A stretch of DNA of 49,790 nucleotides from an uncultured Oscillospiraceae bacterium (lineage in GTDB: Bacteria > Bacillota > Clostridia > Oscillospirales > Oscillospiraceae), in NCBI GenBank assembly GCA_910578575.1, contig CAJTQP010000010.1:1-49790 (forward strand), given 5' to 3'. A program made the position numbers and the translations under genes. Below the pieces are notes generated by a model that was given only the letters and a program-made list of their open reading frames with translations, was not told where the DNA came from and made no database searches. Within the stretch, counting starts at the first letter, position 1; each line of letters begins with the position of its first letter. Below are positions 22,277 to 30,763 of the stretch, one piece after another.

Positions 22277-24634
22277 TTATTGAAACAAATTCCGCAGCAT
22301 CTGTGCCGCTTCCGCGCGGGTGGCCTGGCCCTGGGGGTCCAGGAGGCCGCTGTTCTTGCCGCTGAGTACCCCCTGCTCCACCGCCCAGCGCAGGGCGTCC
22401 AGGGCGTAACCGCTGGCCTGGTCTGCGTCGGGGAAGGTCAAGAGCAGGTTAGGGGGCGTGGGCTGGCCGGCGCCCCGCCAGAGCATCACCGCCAGTTGTT
22501 CACGGGTGATGGGATCGTCAGGACCAAAGCGCCCGTCTCCGTAGCCGCCCACGATGCCCTGTTCCACCGCCCAGCAGATGGCGCTATGATACCACGCGCC
22601 GCGCTCCACGTCGGAGAAAGCCGAGCTGCCGGAGGTTGCGGGGGTTTCCGCCTGGTTGTAGAGGATCTGTGCCAACTGAGCGCGGGAGAGCTGCGCACCT
22701 GGCCCGAAGTGGGTGTCGCCATAGCCGCCCATCCAGCCCTTGGCGCTGACAAAAGCCACGGCCTCATAGTACCACGCCTCGCTGTCCACGTCGGTGTAGG
22801 GGTTGACCCAGGGGGCCTCCGGGATGGGGACAAAGATGGCCTCGATCTCCACGGCGCTGCCGGGCATGGTGAAGCTGTACGTTCCCTCTCCCAGGTCAGT
22901 GAGGGTACAGGGGTTGCCCTTGGCGTCCTTGACGTTGAGGCTGTCCAACTGATAGCCGTCATTGGGGGTGGCGGTGATGGTTACGCTGCGGCCCTGGCTG
23001 GCCCGGAGGGGGTCAACACGCAGGCTGCCGTTGTCCACCTTGGGGACGGCGATGGTGTGGGAGGAGCTGCCTCCAGAACTAGAACTGCCGCCGGGGGTAG
23101 GTGGGGGCGTGTTGGCAGTCCATTTGGCATAAAGGGTTGTATGTTCTGTCACTGTGTCCTGTGCAAAGTCCCATGTTTCATTGCCGGAAACATCTTTGTA
23201 CCAGCCGTCGAAGGTATAGCCGTCTCTTGTGGGAGCAGGGTCTGGCGGTGTCAACTGGGTTCCTCCCGCGACGAAATGCTTGCCGGGATCTGTGCCGTTT
23301 TGACAATCGAACGTGACGTAATAATATGGATCAGCATTTACATAAATACCGGAATTTTCACCCGGAAGTATCAATGTACCACCGCTAATTTCCGGGACCT
23401 CTACTACATCGATTGCATAACCATGGGCAGAGGAAACGGTCAACTTCCCGCCGCTGAGGTTCAGTGTACCGCTGCCGCTGCTCAAAGCAGGGATATTGTC
23501 ATCGGCGCTGGCATCCGTGTTAGAAACTGTCACATTTGTGTTGTCTCCGCTGATGTTGATGTTATTGTATGCGTAAATACCGTGGGAGTATTTAGAGGTG
23601 GCGGTAACTTGGGTGGTGCCACCGCTAATTGTGAGAGTGCCCAAGGTCCAGATTCCGTTGTGGTTATCAGAGCTTGCCTCCAAAATGCTATCATCAATGG
23701 TGATTTCCGCCTGTGCGGCTATGCCGGGAAATACTGCCTTAACAGTAACATTTGAGCCGTTTTGAATTGTCAGGGATGGTGCTACGATTCCAGCATCATT
23801 TGTAGTAGCAGTCACAGTGCTGTGGTTGATTTGTATCTTTTCGTCTGCATAGAGCGTTGAATAACCATTATTTCCTTTGACCGTTGCGTTGTTCCGGATA
23901 ATAATATCCTTTGTCGCAAACAGGCCATTTTCACTTATGGAATCAGCTTGCGCAGAACTATTATCAACAATAATATCGGACGGGACAACAATCGACCAAT
24001 ATTCACCGTCCTCATTCCAAACCTTTTGACCTGAGTAAATACCAATATTTGTACAGTTGATGCTGATATTGCTTTTTTCTGCGATAGAGACCCCCTTTGT
24101 TGCTAATATCCCTGTGGTTGCATTTTCAACATTGATTGTACTGCCGGAAATGGTGATGCTGTCACTTGCTTGAATTGCCGCGGTATTACTGCTGCTGTCG
24201 CACAAGACGGACACAGAGGTGTTTTCGATAGACAGGCTGCCATCCGCAATGATACCATACTCGTTGCCTTTTGCGGACAAGCTACCGCTTCCTTTGATGG
24301 TCAAGTTGCCGTTGGTCGTTTTGAAAGCGGCCTGCGAACTTGGGGGTACAATGCTGTTCGTACCTTCCAGGACAAGCACTGCGTTCAGGCCGGTCACATC
24401 CATTGGCGCGTTCAAAGTCGCGCCATGCATCGTGATCGTTACAGTACCATCCGTGGCCGAAACAACCACGCTGCCGCCATTGCTTGTTACATAGGAACCG
24501 GACTTTGTATCCTGCGCGGTGATGGTCAACCCGCTTGTGGTGATGTCCGTTTCCCCGGTTGCCCCCGCACCCACCGGCAGCAGGGACAGGCAGAGGGCCA
24601 GAGCTGTGAGGGTGCTAAACCATCGTTTTTTCAT
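22277..24634 (-). CDS. SLH-domain surface adhesin-like protein
   Basis: About 785 residues. After a signal peptide (TLTALALCLSLLPVGAGA), residues about 25-440 form a Thr/Ser/Asn-rich repetitive right-handed beta-helix-like region (many SITISGSTINVEN-type turns). A Listeria-Bacteroides (InlB B-type) repeat follows (YYVTFDCQNGTD to DGYTFDGWYKD, ending TTLYAKWTA), then a Pro/Ser/Gly linker, a beta module, and three SLH repeats (YTDVDSEAWYYEAVAFVSAK, FSDVERGAWYHSAICWAVEQ, FPDADQASGYALDALRWAVE). SLH repeats anchor it to the cell wall polymer; the helix is probably a binding surface. Start: ATG after GGGAGGGA. Its N-terminal half is less GC-rich than the SLH part, suggesting a mosaic gene. Confidence 0.88.
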   Translation of the reverse strand: MKKRWFSTLTALALCLSLLPVGAGATGETDITTSGLTITAQDTKSGSYVTSNGGSVVVSATDGTVTITMHGATLNAPMDVTGLNAVLVLEGTNSIVPPSSQAAFKTTNGNLTIKGSGSLSAKGNEYGIIADGSLSIENTSVSVLCDSSSNTAAIQASDSITISGSTINVENATTGILATKGVSIAEKSNISINCTNIGIYSGQKVWNEDGEYWSIVVPSDIIVDNSSAQADSISENGLFATKDIIIRNNATVKGNNGYSTLYADEKIQINHSTVTATTNDAGIVAPSLTIQNGSNVTVKAVFPGIAAQAEITIDDSILEASSDNHNGIWTLGTLTISGGTTQVTATSKYSHGIYAYNNINISGDNTNVTVSNTDASADDNIPALSSGSGTLNLSGGKLTVSSAHGYAIDVVEVPEISGGTLILPGENSGIYVNADPYYYVTFDCQNGTDPGKHFVAGGTQLTPPDPAPTRDGYTFDGWYKDVSGNETWDFAQDTVTEHTTLYAKWTANTPPPTPGGSSSSGGSSSHTIAVPKVDNGSLRVDPLRASQGRSVTITATPNDGYQLDSLNVKDAKGNPCTLTDLGEGTYSFTMPGSAVEIEAIFVPIPEAPWVNPYTDVDSEAWYYEAVAFVSAKGWMGGYGDTHFGPGAQLSRAQLAQILYNQAETPATSGSSAFSDVERGAWYHSAICWAVEQGIVGGYGDGRFGPDDPITREQLAVMLWRGAGQPTPPNLLLTFPDADQASGYALDALRWAVEQGVLSGKNSGLLDPQGQATRAEAAQMLRNLFQ

Positions 24635-24674
24635 TGTTGTTCCCTCCCGAAAAATTGACATTTGGCGGAAAAAC

Positions 24675-24720
24675 CCCTGTAGGGGAACCCCTACAGGGAA
24701 GGGGCGTGTACGCCCCTTCC
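24675..24720. repeat. Two adjacent hairpins upstream of the SLH gene
   Basis: CCCTGTAGGGG/CCCCTACAGGG (24675-24698) overlaps GGAAGGGGCG/CGCCCCTTCC (24697-24720). The GTAGGGG core resembles repeat families seen in these genomes and the hairpin at 3776. Confidence 0.5.
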
Positions 24721-24869
24721 ATAATAAACCTTTCCGGAAGCAGTTTACTGGCTTTTTCTTGCCCCGTCAACAGATTTCACCCAAAGCATAGGAATTGGGC
24801 CCGAAACGTCAAGATTCCTTGCGCTTTTGCGCCCGCTGTCGTATCATAACAGGGAAAGGGGAGATTTCT

Positions 24870-25568
24870 ATGGGCGCAAAATTGGAGGACACCGTCGCAA
24901 TCAACCGGGAGATCATCCATGGTTACTACCAGGGGGACTTAGCACCTTGGTTTTCCCGCCTGTGCTCCAAAAGTGTGTGGCTGGGAATCGGGGAACGGGT
25001 GCTGTTTGGGGAAGGGGCCATTCGGGATTATTTCAAGGACTACCTGCCCCCTCAGCCCTGCCGGATTTTCCGAGAGGAGCATTACCCCCTCCCTCTGGGC
25101 CCCCGCTGTGAGGCGGTGGTGTCGGAGGTGACGGTAGGGGGAGAAGACGCGCGGGGTCCGCGGGCCACGGCAATGTATACCTTCGTTTATCAACTGCTGG
25201 CCGGGGAGACGAAGCTGGTGCTGCTCCACGCCGGATATGAGTTCCTGCGGACCTTGTTCGTACAACCCCATGCCATCTTTTATGTCCAGAGCAGGAACCG
25301 CCGCACGGAGCTCCACTGCGTGGATACGGTGATTGAAAGCGAGCTGTCCATTACTGCCCTCAACGCCATGCTCCCTCATGAATTCTGTCCCATCCACCGC
25401 TGCTTCACGGTGAACAGCCGCTATGTGACCGCCATCCAACGCTGCGAAGTGACCATGGTGACCGGGGAAACCCTGCCGGTCCCAGTCCAAGGCTATACCA
25501 AGGTAAAAGCGCAGCTTCAAGGGCGTATCCTGGGGCAGAAAAATTTTTCAAATTCCCTCTTGACTTAG
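24870..25568 (+). CDS. LytTR-domain regulator with N-terminal NTF2-like domain
   Basis: About 232 residues. Residues 1-130 resemble an NTF2/SnoaL-like ligand-binding fold (YYQGDLAPWFSRL, SVWLGIGERVLFGEGAIRDY). Residues about 135-220 look like a LytTR DNA-binding domain (AIFYVQSRNRRTELHCVD, LPHEFCPIHRCFTVNSRYV, LPVPVQGYTKVKAQL). There is no receiver domain, so it would respond to a bound molecule and not to phosphorylation. Start: ATG after AAAGGGGAG. It ends at the -35 of the MerR operon promoter. Domain assignment by eye. Confidence 0.65.
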   Translation: MGAKLEDTVAINREIIHGYYQGDLAPWFSRLCSKSVWLGIGERVLFGEGAIRDYFKDYLPPQPCRIFREEHYPLPLGPRCEAVVSEVTVGGEDARGPRATAMYTFVYQLLAGETKLVLLHAGYEFLRTLFVQPHAIFYVQSRNRRTELHCVDTVIESELSITALNAMLPHEFCPIHRCFTVNSRYVTAIQRCEVTMVTGETLPVPVQGYTKVKAQLQGRILGQKNFSNSLLT

Positions 25569-25590
25569 AGCCAACTCCAAGATATATAAT
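25560..25590 (+). promoter_or_regulatory. MerR-type promoter with operator in the spacer
   Basis: TTGACT (25560-25565), a 19-base spacer, TATAAT (25585-25590). The long spacer is characteristic of MerR-activated promoters. It holds the near-palindrome TTAGAG-CCA-ACTCCAAG, close to the site described for AdhR-like MerR proteins. The regulator is the first gene of the operon. Confidence 0.8.
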
Positions 25591-25625
25591 CACCCTGTAC
25601 CAACAAACCCGGATGGGGAAAGGCG

Positions 25626-26051
25626 GTGAGGAAGTTGACCATCAAGGAAGTCAGCGCACAGTTCGGCATCAGCCAGGACACCCTGCGCTACTATGAGCGG
25701 GTGGGGATGATCCCGCCGGTGCCCCGCACCGCCGCCGGCCGCCGGGACTACCAGGAGGCGGATCTGGGTTGGGTGGAACTGGCCCTGTGTATGCGCAGCG
25801 CTGGCCTGCCGGTGGAGGCGATGATCGAATACGTCAAGCTCTGCCAGCAGGGGGACGGCACCTTCGCTCAGCGGCTGCAACTGTTGCAAGACCAGCGGGC
25901 GGTGCTGGTGGCCCAGGCCAAGCAGATCCAAGAGACCATGGACCGGTTGGACTACAAGATCAGCCGCTATCAACAGGCGGTGGAGACCGGCGTGTTAAGC
26001 TGGGAGGAGAGCTGTGTGCTCCAACCGGGCCCCGTCCGGACAGAAATTTGA
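25626..26051 (+). CDS. MerR family transcriptional regulator
   Basis: 141 residues. The N-terminal winged helix is classic MerR: TIKEVSAQFGISQDTLRYYE, RVGMIPPVPRTAAGRRDY, then ELALCMRSAGLPVEAMIEYV and a dimerisation coiled coil (QRAVLVAQAKQIQETMDRLD). No metal-binding cysteines at the C-terminus, so it fits the AdhR/aldehyde or redox-responsive branch. Start: GTG after GGGGAAAGG. It probably twists its own 19-base-spacer promoter into activity and controls the downstream flavodoxin and reductase genes. Confidence 0.92.
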   Translation: MRKLTIKEVSAQFGISQDTLRYYERVGMIPPVPRTAAGRRDYQEADLGWVELALCMRSAGLPVEAMIEYVKLCQQGDGTFAQRLQLLQDQRAVLVAQAKQIQETMDRLDYKISRYQQAVETGVLSWEESCVLQPGPVRTEI

Positions 26052-26068
26052 CACGGAGGGAATGCAAG

Positions 26069-26545
26069 ATGGCAAAGAAATTGGTGGCATATTTTTCCGC
26101 CAGCGGCACCACCGCCAAGGCGGCCCAGGCCCTGGCAGAGGCGGCGGGGGCAGCGCTGTTTGAGATCCGCCCCGCTGTCCCCTATACGGCGAAGGACTTA
26201 GACTGGATGGACACAAAAAGCCGCAGCAGTGTAGAAATGCAGGACCAGAGATCCCGCCCCGCCCTGGCGGAGACCACGGACCTGTCCCCCTACGATGTGG
26301 TGTTTTTGGGTTTCCCCATCTGGTGGTATGTGGCCCCCACCATCGTCAACACGTTTTTGGAGGCCCATGACCTGGCGGGGAAAACCGTGGTGCTCTTCGC
26401 CACCTCCGGCGGCAGTGGCCTGGGGAAGTGCGCCGCCAAGCTCAAGGGCAGCGTGGCTCCGGTCACCAAGCTGGTGGAGGGCCGGATGCTCAACGGCAGG
26501 CTGTCCCAGGAGGAGCTGCGCCGCTGGGCGGAGAAATTCAACTAA
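26069..26545 (+). CDS. Flavodoxin
   Basis: 158 residues. The FMN phosphate loop is near the N-terminus (YFSASGTTAKAAQALAE), followed by FEIRPAVPYTAKDLDWMD. The second cofactor loop GFPIWWYVAPTIVNTFLE and the TSGGSGLGKC segment are typical of the flavodoxin_4 subgroup. It carries electrons in the cytoplasm or reduces small quinone-like molecules. Start: ATG after GGAGGG, 18 bases after merR. It shares an operon with an aldo/keto reductase, which suggests redox or aldehyde detoxification. Confidence 0.93.
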   Translation: MAKKLVAYFSASGTTAKAAQALAEAAGAALFEIRPAVPYTAKDLDWMDTKSRSSVEMQDQRSRPALAETTDLSPYDVVFLGFPIWWYVAPTIVNTFLEAHDLAGKTVVLFATSGGSGLGKCAAKLKGSVAPVTKLVEGRMLNGRLSQEELRRWAEKFN

Positions 26546-26569
26546 AACGTTGCAAAGGAGGACCACAGT

Positions 26570-27619
26570 ATGTCCAACCCAAAGCCTACCCCTGGAACCA
26601 ACGGGAAACAGTACATCCCCTATCAGGACCGCAGCGGCCCGGAGGCCGTGGTCTACTTCACCAAAGACCTCTCCCCAGAGGGCTTACGGCGGATCACCGC
26701 CCGCGTCCTGGGGAACCTGACGGGGAAGGTGGGGGTCAAGCTCCACACCGGGGAGCCCCACGGCCCCAACATCATCCCCCACGATTGGATCGAGCATTTG
26801 GTCCGGGAAGAGCTGCCCCAGGCCACCATCCTGGAGACAAACACCTATTACGACGGCGACCGCTACACCACGGAAAAACACCGGGAGACCTTGAAAATCA
26901 ACGGCTGGACCTTCTGTCCCGTGGATATCCTGGACGAGGACGGTACCGCGATGCTTCCGGTGAAGGGGGGCAAGTGGTTTACAGAGATGTCCATGGGGAA
27001 GAATTTGTTGCAGTACGATTCCTTCCTGGCTATGACCCACTTCAAGGGCCATACCGTGGGCGGTTTTGGCGGCTCCAATAAGAATATCGGCATTGGCTGC
27101 GCCGACGGCCGGGTGGGGAAGGCCATGATCCACACCACCCCCGGTTCCGAGGACCAGTGGGACATCGCCAAGGAAGAGCTGATGGAGCGCATGACCGAGT
27201 CCACCAAGGCCACCGTAGACCACTTCGGCTCCCGGATCAGCTATGTGAACGTGCTGCGGAACATGTCCGTCTCCTGCGACTGCGAGGGGGTGGAGGCGGA
27301 GCCGGTGGTGACGCCCAACATCGGCATCCTGGCCTCCCTGGACCTGTTGGCCATTGATCAGGCCTCTGTGGATCTGATCTACGCCCTCAGCGAGAAGGAC
27401 CGGGCAGCCATGGTGAAGCGCATCGAATCCCGCCGGGGCCACCGGCAACTGAGCTATATGAAGGAGCTGGGCATGGGCTGCGACTGCTACCGCCTGGTGG
27501 ACATCGACCAGGCGGACCGGGAGATCAGCTTGCAAGAAGCGGTGAAGGACGTGGTCCCCTTTGTGGCCGTGCCCTTCCCTGGGGAGGGAAAGACATGGAA
27601 AAAACCACCCCTAGACTGA
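26570..27619 (+). CDS. DUF362 domain protein
   Basis: 349 residues. The DUF362 pattern is clear: KVGVKLHTGEPHGPNIIPHD, ILETNTYYDGDRYTTEKH, a central HFKGHTVGGFGGSNKNIGIG and a conserved CADGRVGK segment. CDCEG and MGCDCYRL near the end could bind metal or a cluster, but no ferredoxin motif is present. Biochemical function is undefined for the family. Start: ATG after AAAGGAGG. It overlaps the next gene by 25 bases, so the two are coupled. Confidence 0.9.
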   Translation: MSNPKPTPGTNGKQYIPYQDRSGPEAVVYFTKDLSPEGLRRITARVLGNLTGKVGVKLHTGEPHGPNIIPHDWIEHLVREELPQATILETNTYYDGDRYTTEKHRETLKINGWTFCPVDILDEDGTAMLPVKGGKWFTEMSMGKNLLQYDSFLAMTHFKGHTVGGFGGSNKNIGIGCADGRVGKAMIHTTPGSEDQWDIAKEELMERMTESTKATVDHFGSRISYVNVLRNMSVSCDCEGVEAEPVVTPNIGILASLDLLAIDQASVDLIYALSEKDRAAMVKRIESRRGHRQLSYMKELGMGCDCYRLVDIDQADREISLQEAVKDVVPFVAVPFPGEGKTWKKPPLD

Positions 27620-28146
27620 CCCTTTCCGCTATGTTCCTGGCCCTAGGGCTGCTGCTGCCCTTCCTCACCGGACAGATCCCCCAGATCGGGAACATGCTCC
27701 TACCCATGCACATCCCGGTGTTTCTCTGCGGGCTGCTGTGCGGCTGGCAGTATGGGGCAGTGGTGGGGTTTGTCCTGCCTCTGCTGCGCTCTGGGCTCTT
27801 TGGCATGCCGGTGATGTTCCCGGCGGCCACGGCCATGGCCTTTGAACTGATGACCTACGGCCTGGTGGCGGGCTTGCTGTACAGCCGTTCCCGCTGGCAG
27901 TGCCTCCGGGCCCTGTACCGCTGTCTCATCACCGCCATGGTGGCGGGACGCCTGGTGTGGGGCCTGGTGCAGACCTTCCAACTGGGTCTCGGCGGCGGTT
28001 TTACTCTGGAGATGTTCCTGGCGGGGGCGCTTTTCAACGCCATCCCCGGTATCATCCTCCAGCTTGTTCTGGTCCCGGCGTTGATGGTGGCCCTCCACCG
28101 TACCGGGCTGGTGCCCTTCCGAAAGACACAGCCAGAGGGGGCGTAA
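27595..28146 (+). CDS. ECF transporter S component
   Basis: 183 residues with about six membrane helices. Typical S-component features: LTLSAMFLALGLLLPFLTG at the start, PMHIPVFLCGLLCGWQYGAV in helices 2-3, and a late ALFNAIPGIILQLVLVPALM helix. S components bind a vitamin or similar substrate and dock with the shared EcfA/A'/T energising module, which is not in this window. The substrate cannot be read from the sequence. It starts inside the DUF362 gene, so the pair is translated together. Confidence 0.85.
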   Translation: MEKTTPRLTLSAMFLALGLLLPFLTGQIPQIGNMLLPMHIPVFLCGLLCGWQYGAVVGFVLPLLRSGLFGMPVMFPAATAMAFELMTYGLVAGLLYSRSRWQCLRALYRCLITAMVAGRLVWGLVQTFQLGLGGGFTLEMFLAGALFNAIPGIILQLVLVPALMVALHRTGLVPFRKTQPEGA

Positions 28147-28150
28147 CGGA

Positions 28151-28705
28151 ATGGAGAGAATCGCATCGAATCGGCCCCTGGTGGTGGCCATCGACGGCCG
28201 CTGTGCCGCCGGGAAGAGCAGCTTTGCCCATAAGCTCCAGGAGGAAACGGGCTGCAACGTGGTCTCCATGGACCACTTCTTCCTCCCCCCAGACCGGCGC
28301 ACCCCAGAACGCCTGGCGGAACCGGGGGGCAACGTGGACTGGGAGCGCTGCTTGGAGGAGGTCCTCCAACCCCTGCGCCGGGGGCTCTGGGTGTCCTACC
28401 GTCCCTACGACTGCCACCAGGACTGTTTCCTGGACCCCATAGAGGTCAGCCCCCAGCGGCTGACCCTGGTGGAGGGGGCCTATAGCTGCCACCCTCAGCT
28501 CTGGGATTTCTACGACGCCCACGTGTTTTTGACCATCGACCCAGCGGAGCAGCTCCGGCGCATCGAGGCCCGCAACGGCCCGGAGGCCCTGCCGCTGTTT
28601 CGGGATAAGTGGATCCCCATGGAGGAGGCGTATTTCCGGGCTTTCCAGATTCCGGGGCGCTGCGCGGTGTGTCTGACGGTGAACGACGGGCCGCTGGTGC
28701 TTTGA
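28151..28705 (+). CDS. Uridine-kinase-like P-loop protein
   Basis: 184 residues. The Walker A motif is IDGRCAAGKSSFAHKL near residue 15; a conserved MDHFFLPPDRRTPERL lid-type segment and VEGAYSCHPQLWDFYD follow, as in the uridine kinase/phosphoribulokinase family. It probably phosphorylates a nucleoside or vitamin precursor in the cytoplasm; its place after an ECF S component suggests trapping of the imported compound. Start: ATG after the ECF stop with short spacing. Confidence 0.8.
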   Translation: MERIASNRPLVVAIDGRCAAGKSSFAHKLQEETGCNVVSMDHFFLPPDRRTPERLAEPGGNVDWERCLEEVLQPLRRGLWVSYRPYDCHQDCFLDPIEVSPQRLTLVEGAYSCHPQLWDFYDAHVFLTIDPAEQLRRIEARNGPEALPLFRDKWIPMEEAYFRAFQIPGRCAVCLTVNDGPLVL

Positions 28706-28727
28706 CGAAAAGGAGCGAGAAGCCATT

Positions 28728-29849
28728 ATGATCTATCAAAGCTTTCAAGACCTCTCCCTGTCTGCCCTGGGGCTGGGCTGTATGCGCCTGCCCACTGGCA
28801 GCGGCGGTGAGGGGGACATTGACGAACAGGAGACCGCCCGCCTGGTGAAGTACGCCATGGAGCAGGGCATCAATTATTACGATACCGCCTGGGGCTATCA
28901 CAACGGCCAATCGGAGCTGGTGATGGGCCGGGTGCTGGGGGACTATCCCAGGGAATCCTTTTACCTGGCGGACAAATTCCCCGGCTATGACTTGAGCAAT
29001 ATGCCCAAGGTGGAGGAGATTTTCAACAAGCAGTTGGAAAAGTGCCAGGTGGAATATTTTGACTTCTACCTCTTCCACAATGTCTGCGAGCTGAATATCG
29101 ACGCTTACCTAGACCCCCAGTACGGCATTCTGGACTATCTGCTGAAACAGAAGGAGAATGGACGTATCCGTCATCTGGGATTCTCCGCCCACGGGCGGCT
29201 GGATGTCATCAAGCGATTTCTGGCGGTGTATGGCCGCTATATGGAGTTCTGCCAGCTTCAGGTGAACTATGTGGACTGGGAGTTCCAGGATTCCAAGGAC
29301 AAGGTAGCCCTGCTGAACGCCTGGGGTATCCCGGTGTGGGTGATGGAGCCCATGCGGGGTGGAAAGCTGGCGAAGCTGTCCCCGGAGGACGCCAAGACCC
29401 TACAAGCCCTGCGGCCGGAGGAGCCCATCCCTGCCTGGGCTTTCCGCTTCCTCCAAGGGGAGCCGGGGATGCCCCTGACCCTGTCGGGGATGTCCACTTT
29501 CCAGCAGCTCCAGGACAATATCGCTACTTACCAGGAGGCGCGTCCCCTGAATGCCCAGGAGCGCAAGACACTCTTGGAGATTGCTGCCCACATGACCGCC
29601 GGCGTCCCCTGCACCGCCTGCCGCTACTGCACCCCCCACTGTAAGCAGGGGCTGGACATCCCCCTGTTTCTGGAGCTATACAACGAGTATACCTTTAGCA
29701 ACGGCGGCTTCCTGGCCCCCTTCACCTTCCAGGCCATGCCGGAGGAGAAGCGGCCCAGTGCCTGCCTGGGCTGTAAGAGCTGTGAGGAGGTCTGTCCCCA
29801 GCAGATCAAGATTTCGGAGATATTGGCGGATTTCAATGAGAAATTGTAA
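28728..29849 (+). CDS. Aldo/keto reductase with C-terminal 4Fe-4S ferredoxin domain
   Basis: 373 residues. Residues 1-270 are an aldo/keto reductase barrel (LGLGCMRLPTGSGG, NYYDTAWGYHNGQSELVMG with the catalytic Tyr, DFYLFHNVC, HLGFSAHG). A ferredoxin-like tail has CTACRYCTPHCKQGL and CLGCKSCEEVCPQQIKI, two cysteine clusters for [4Fe-4S]. This class couples carbonyl reduction to iron-sulfur electron transfer, and the flavodoxin in the same operon is a plausible partner. Start: ATG after AAGGAGCGAG. Last gene of the MerR operon. Confidence 0.95.
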   Translation: MIYQSFQDLSLSALGLGCMRLPTGSGGEGDIDEQETARLVKYAMEQGINYYDTAWGYHNGQSELVMGRVLGDYPRESFYLADKFPGYDLSNMPKVEEIFNKQLEKCQVEYFDFYLFHNVCELNIDAYLDPQYGILDYLLKQKENGRIRHLGFSAHGRLDVIKRFLAVYGRYMEFCQLQVNYVDWEFQDSKDKVALLNAWGIPVWVMEPMRGGKLAKLSPEDAKTLQALRPEEPIPAWAFRFLQGEPGMPLTLSGMSTFQQLQDNIATYQEARPLNAQERKTLLEIAAHMTAGVPCTACRYCTPHCKQGLDIPLFLELYNEYTFSNGGFLAPFTFQAMPEEKRPSACLGCKSCEEVCPQQIKISEILADFNEKL

Positions 29850-29960
29850 CCTCACTGTCCGCCGCTGTATGCTGCTTTCTTTTTATGTCCGCTATCCATT
29901 GTAGCGTAACGGATTCTGCCCGTTCTTGCCGGACTGTGCCAGATGGGGCTGGGGAGGTTG

Positions 29961-29981
29961 AAGGGAAAACATAAGGGAAAA
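29961..29981. repeat. Putative attL of the satellite element
   Basis: AAGGGAAAAC followed by ATAAGGGAAAA. The same 21-base sequence, with C replaced by T at position 10, is at 38907-38927 just after the integrase gene. The two copies bound the element. Confidence 0.55.
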
Positions 29982-29985
29982 AGAG

Positions 29986-30026
29986 AACACCCGCAAGCCC
30001 CAATTCGAGCGGGGTTTGTGGGTGTT
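29986..30026 (-). terminator. Terminator of the satellite late operon
   Basis: Minus strand: AACACCC with an inner CCCC block pairs with GGGG and GGGTGTT, followed by CTCTTTTT. Confidence 0.75.
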
Positions 30027-30040
30027 TGATTGCCCTCAGA

Positions 30041-30481
30041 TTATAGCCCCTCCAGCGGCCCGTACAGGGCCAGAGTAAACCGGCGCAAAGCCTGATCCCG
30101 GCGGCGGTAGACGGCACTCTTTTCGACATTCAGCCGATAGCATAAATCATCAATAGCGCCCTTTGCTTTGCGGATAAAGCACAGGATCAACATCAGCTGA
30201 TCCTCCTCGTCAAGGACGGATAGCGCGCCGTCAACGATCTTGATCCACAGCCGTGATTCCTCCAGCCGCCGGGCCAGCTCCTCCCGGTGGACGATGTTGG
30301 ACAGCAGCGCGTCCTCCCGTGTACTACCGCCCCCAGTGACTGGGGTACTGTCGCTGGTGGCGCTGCGGATGCTGGCGTATGCCGATTCCAGGCGCTCCAA
30401 CTCCAAAGGAATGTTGTCCAGAGCTTTTTTATTGGCCTCATAACCACGCAGCTTGTCAATGGCTTCCTGCTTCCAGTCCAT
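30041..30481 (-). CDS. Sigma-like phage late-gene regulator (DUF1492/ArpU-like)
   Basis: 146 residues. The N-terminal helical part is followed by ILCFIRKAKGAIDDLCYRLN, VEKSAVYRRRDQALRRFTL, which reads as a sigma-70 region-4 type helix-turn-helix. Proteins of this type regulate late operons in Gram-positive phages. Start: ATG after GGAGG. It is the last gene of the capsid-side operon of the element. Confidence 0.7.
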   Translation of the reverse strand: MDWKQEAIDKLRGYEANKKALDNIPLELERLESAYASIRSATSDSTPVTGGGSTREDALLSNIVHREELARRLEESRLWIKIVDGALSVLDEEDQLMLILCFIRKAKGAIDDLCYRLNVEKSAVYRRRDQALRRFTLALYGPLEGL

Positions 30482-30511
30482 AGGCTACAACCTCCAAAAT
30501 CATACGGGTGG

Positions 30512-30763
30512 TTATTGCTGTTCTGCCAGTTCCTCCAGATCAGAGAAGTCCCAGGGGTCGAGCATGCCCCGAAGCAGGGAGGACGTGGTTTCATCCTGGG
30601 CCAGAACATCAACCACATCCTCCCGCCTACAAATCTCGTCCACGGCCGCCAGGATGCCCACGGTATTGCGGGAAGCGTCCGCATAGACTAGTGTCACATT
30701 GGAGAGCTGGCGGCCCACCAGGGCCGCCTTGACGCGCTCCACACGCTTTAGAAATGCGTTCAT
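30512..30763 (-). CDS. Small phage-type hypothetical protein
   Basis: 83 residues. A basic N-terminus (FLKRVERVKAALVGRQLSNV) leads to an acidic C-terminus (DFSDLEELAEQQ). The start overlaps the upstream stop (ATGA), so translation is coupled. No family recognised. Confidence 0.6.
   Translation of the reverse strand: MNAFLKRVERVKAALVGRQLSNVTLVYADASRNTVGILAAVDEICRREDVVDVLAQDETTSSLLRGMLDPWDFSDLEELAEQQ

Noticed and set aside
22262..23755. 497-codon plus-strand frame opposite the SLH gene
   Set aside because: It has no signal, domain or ribosome site; the minus-strand SLH protein explains the region.
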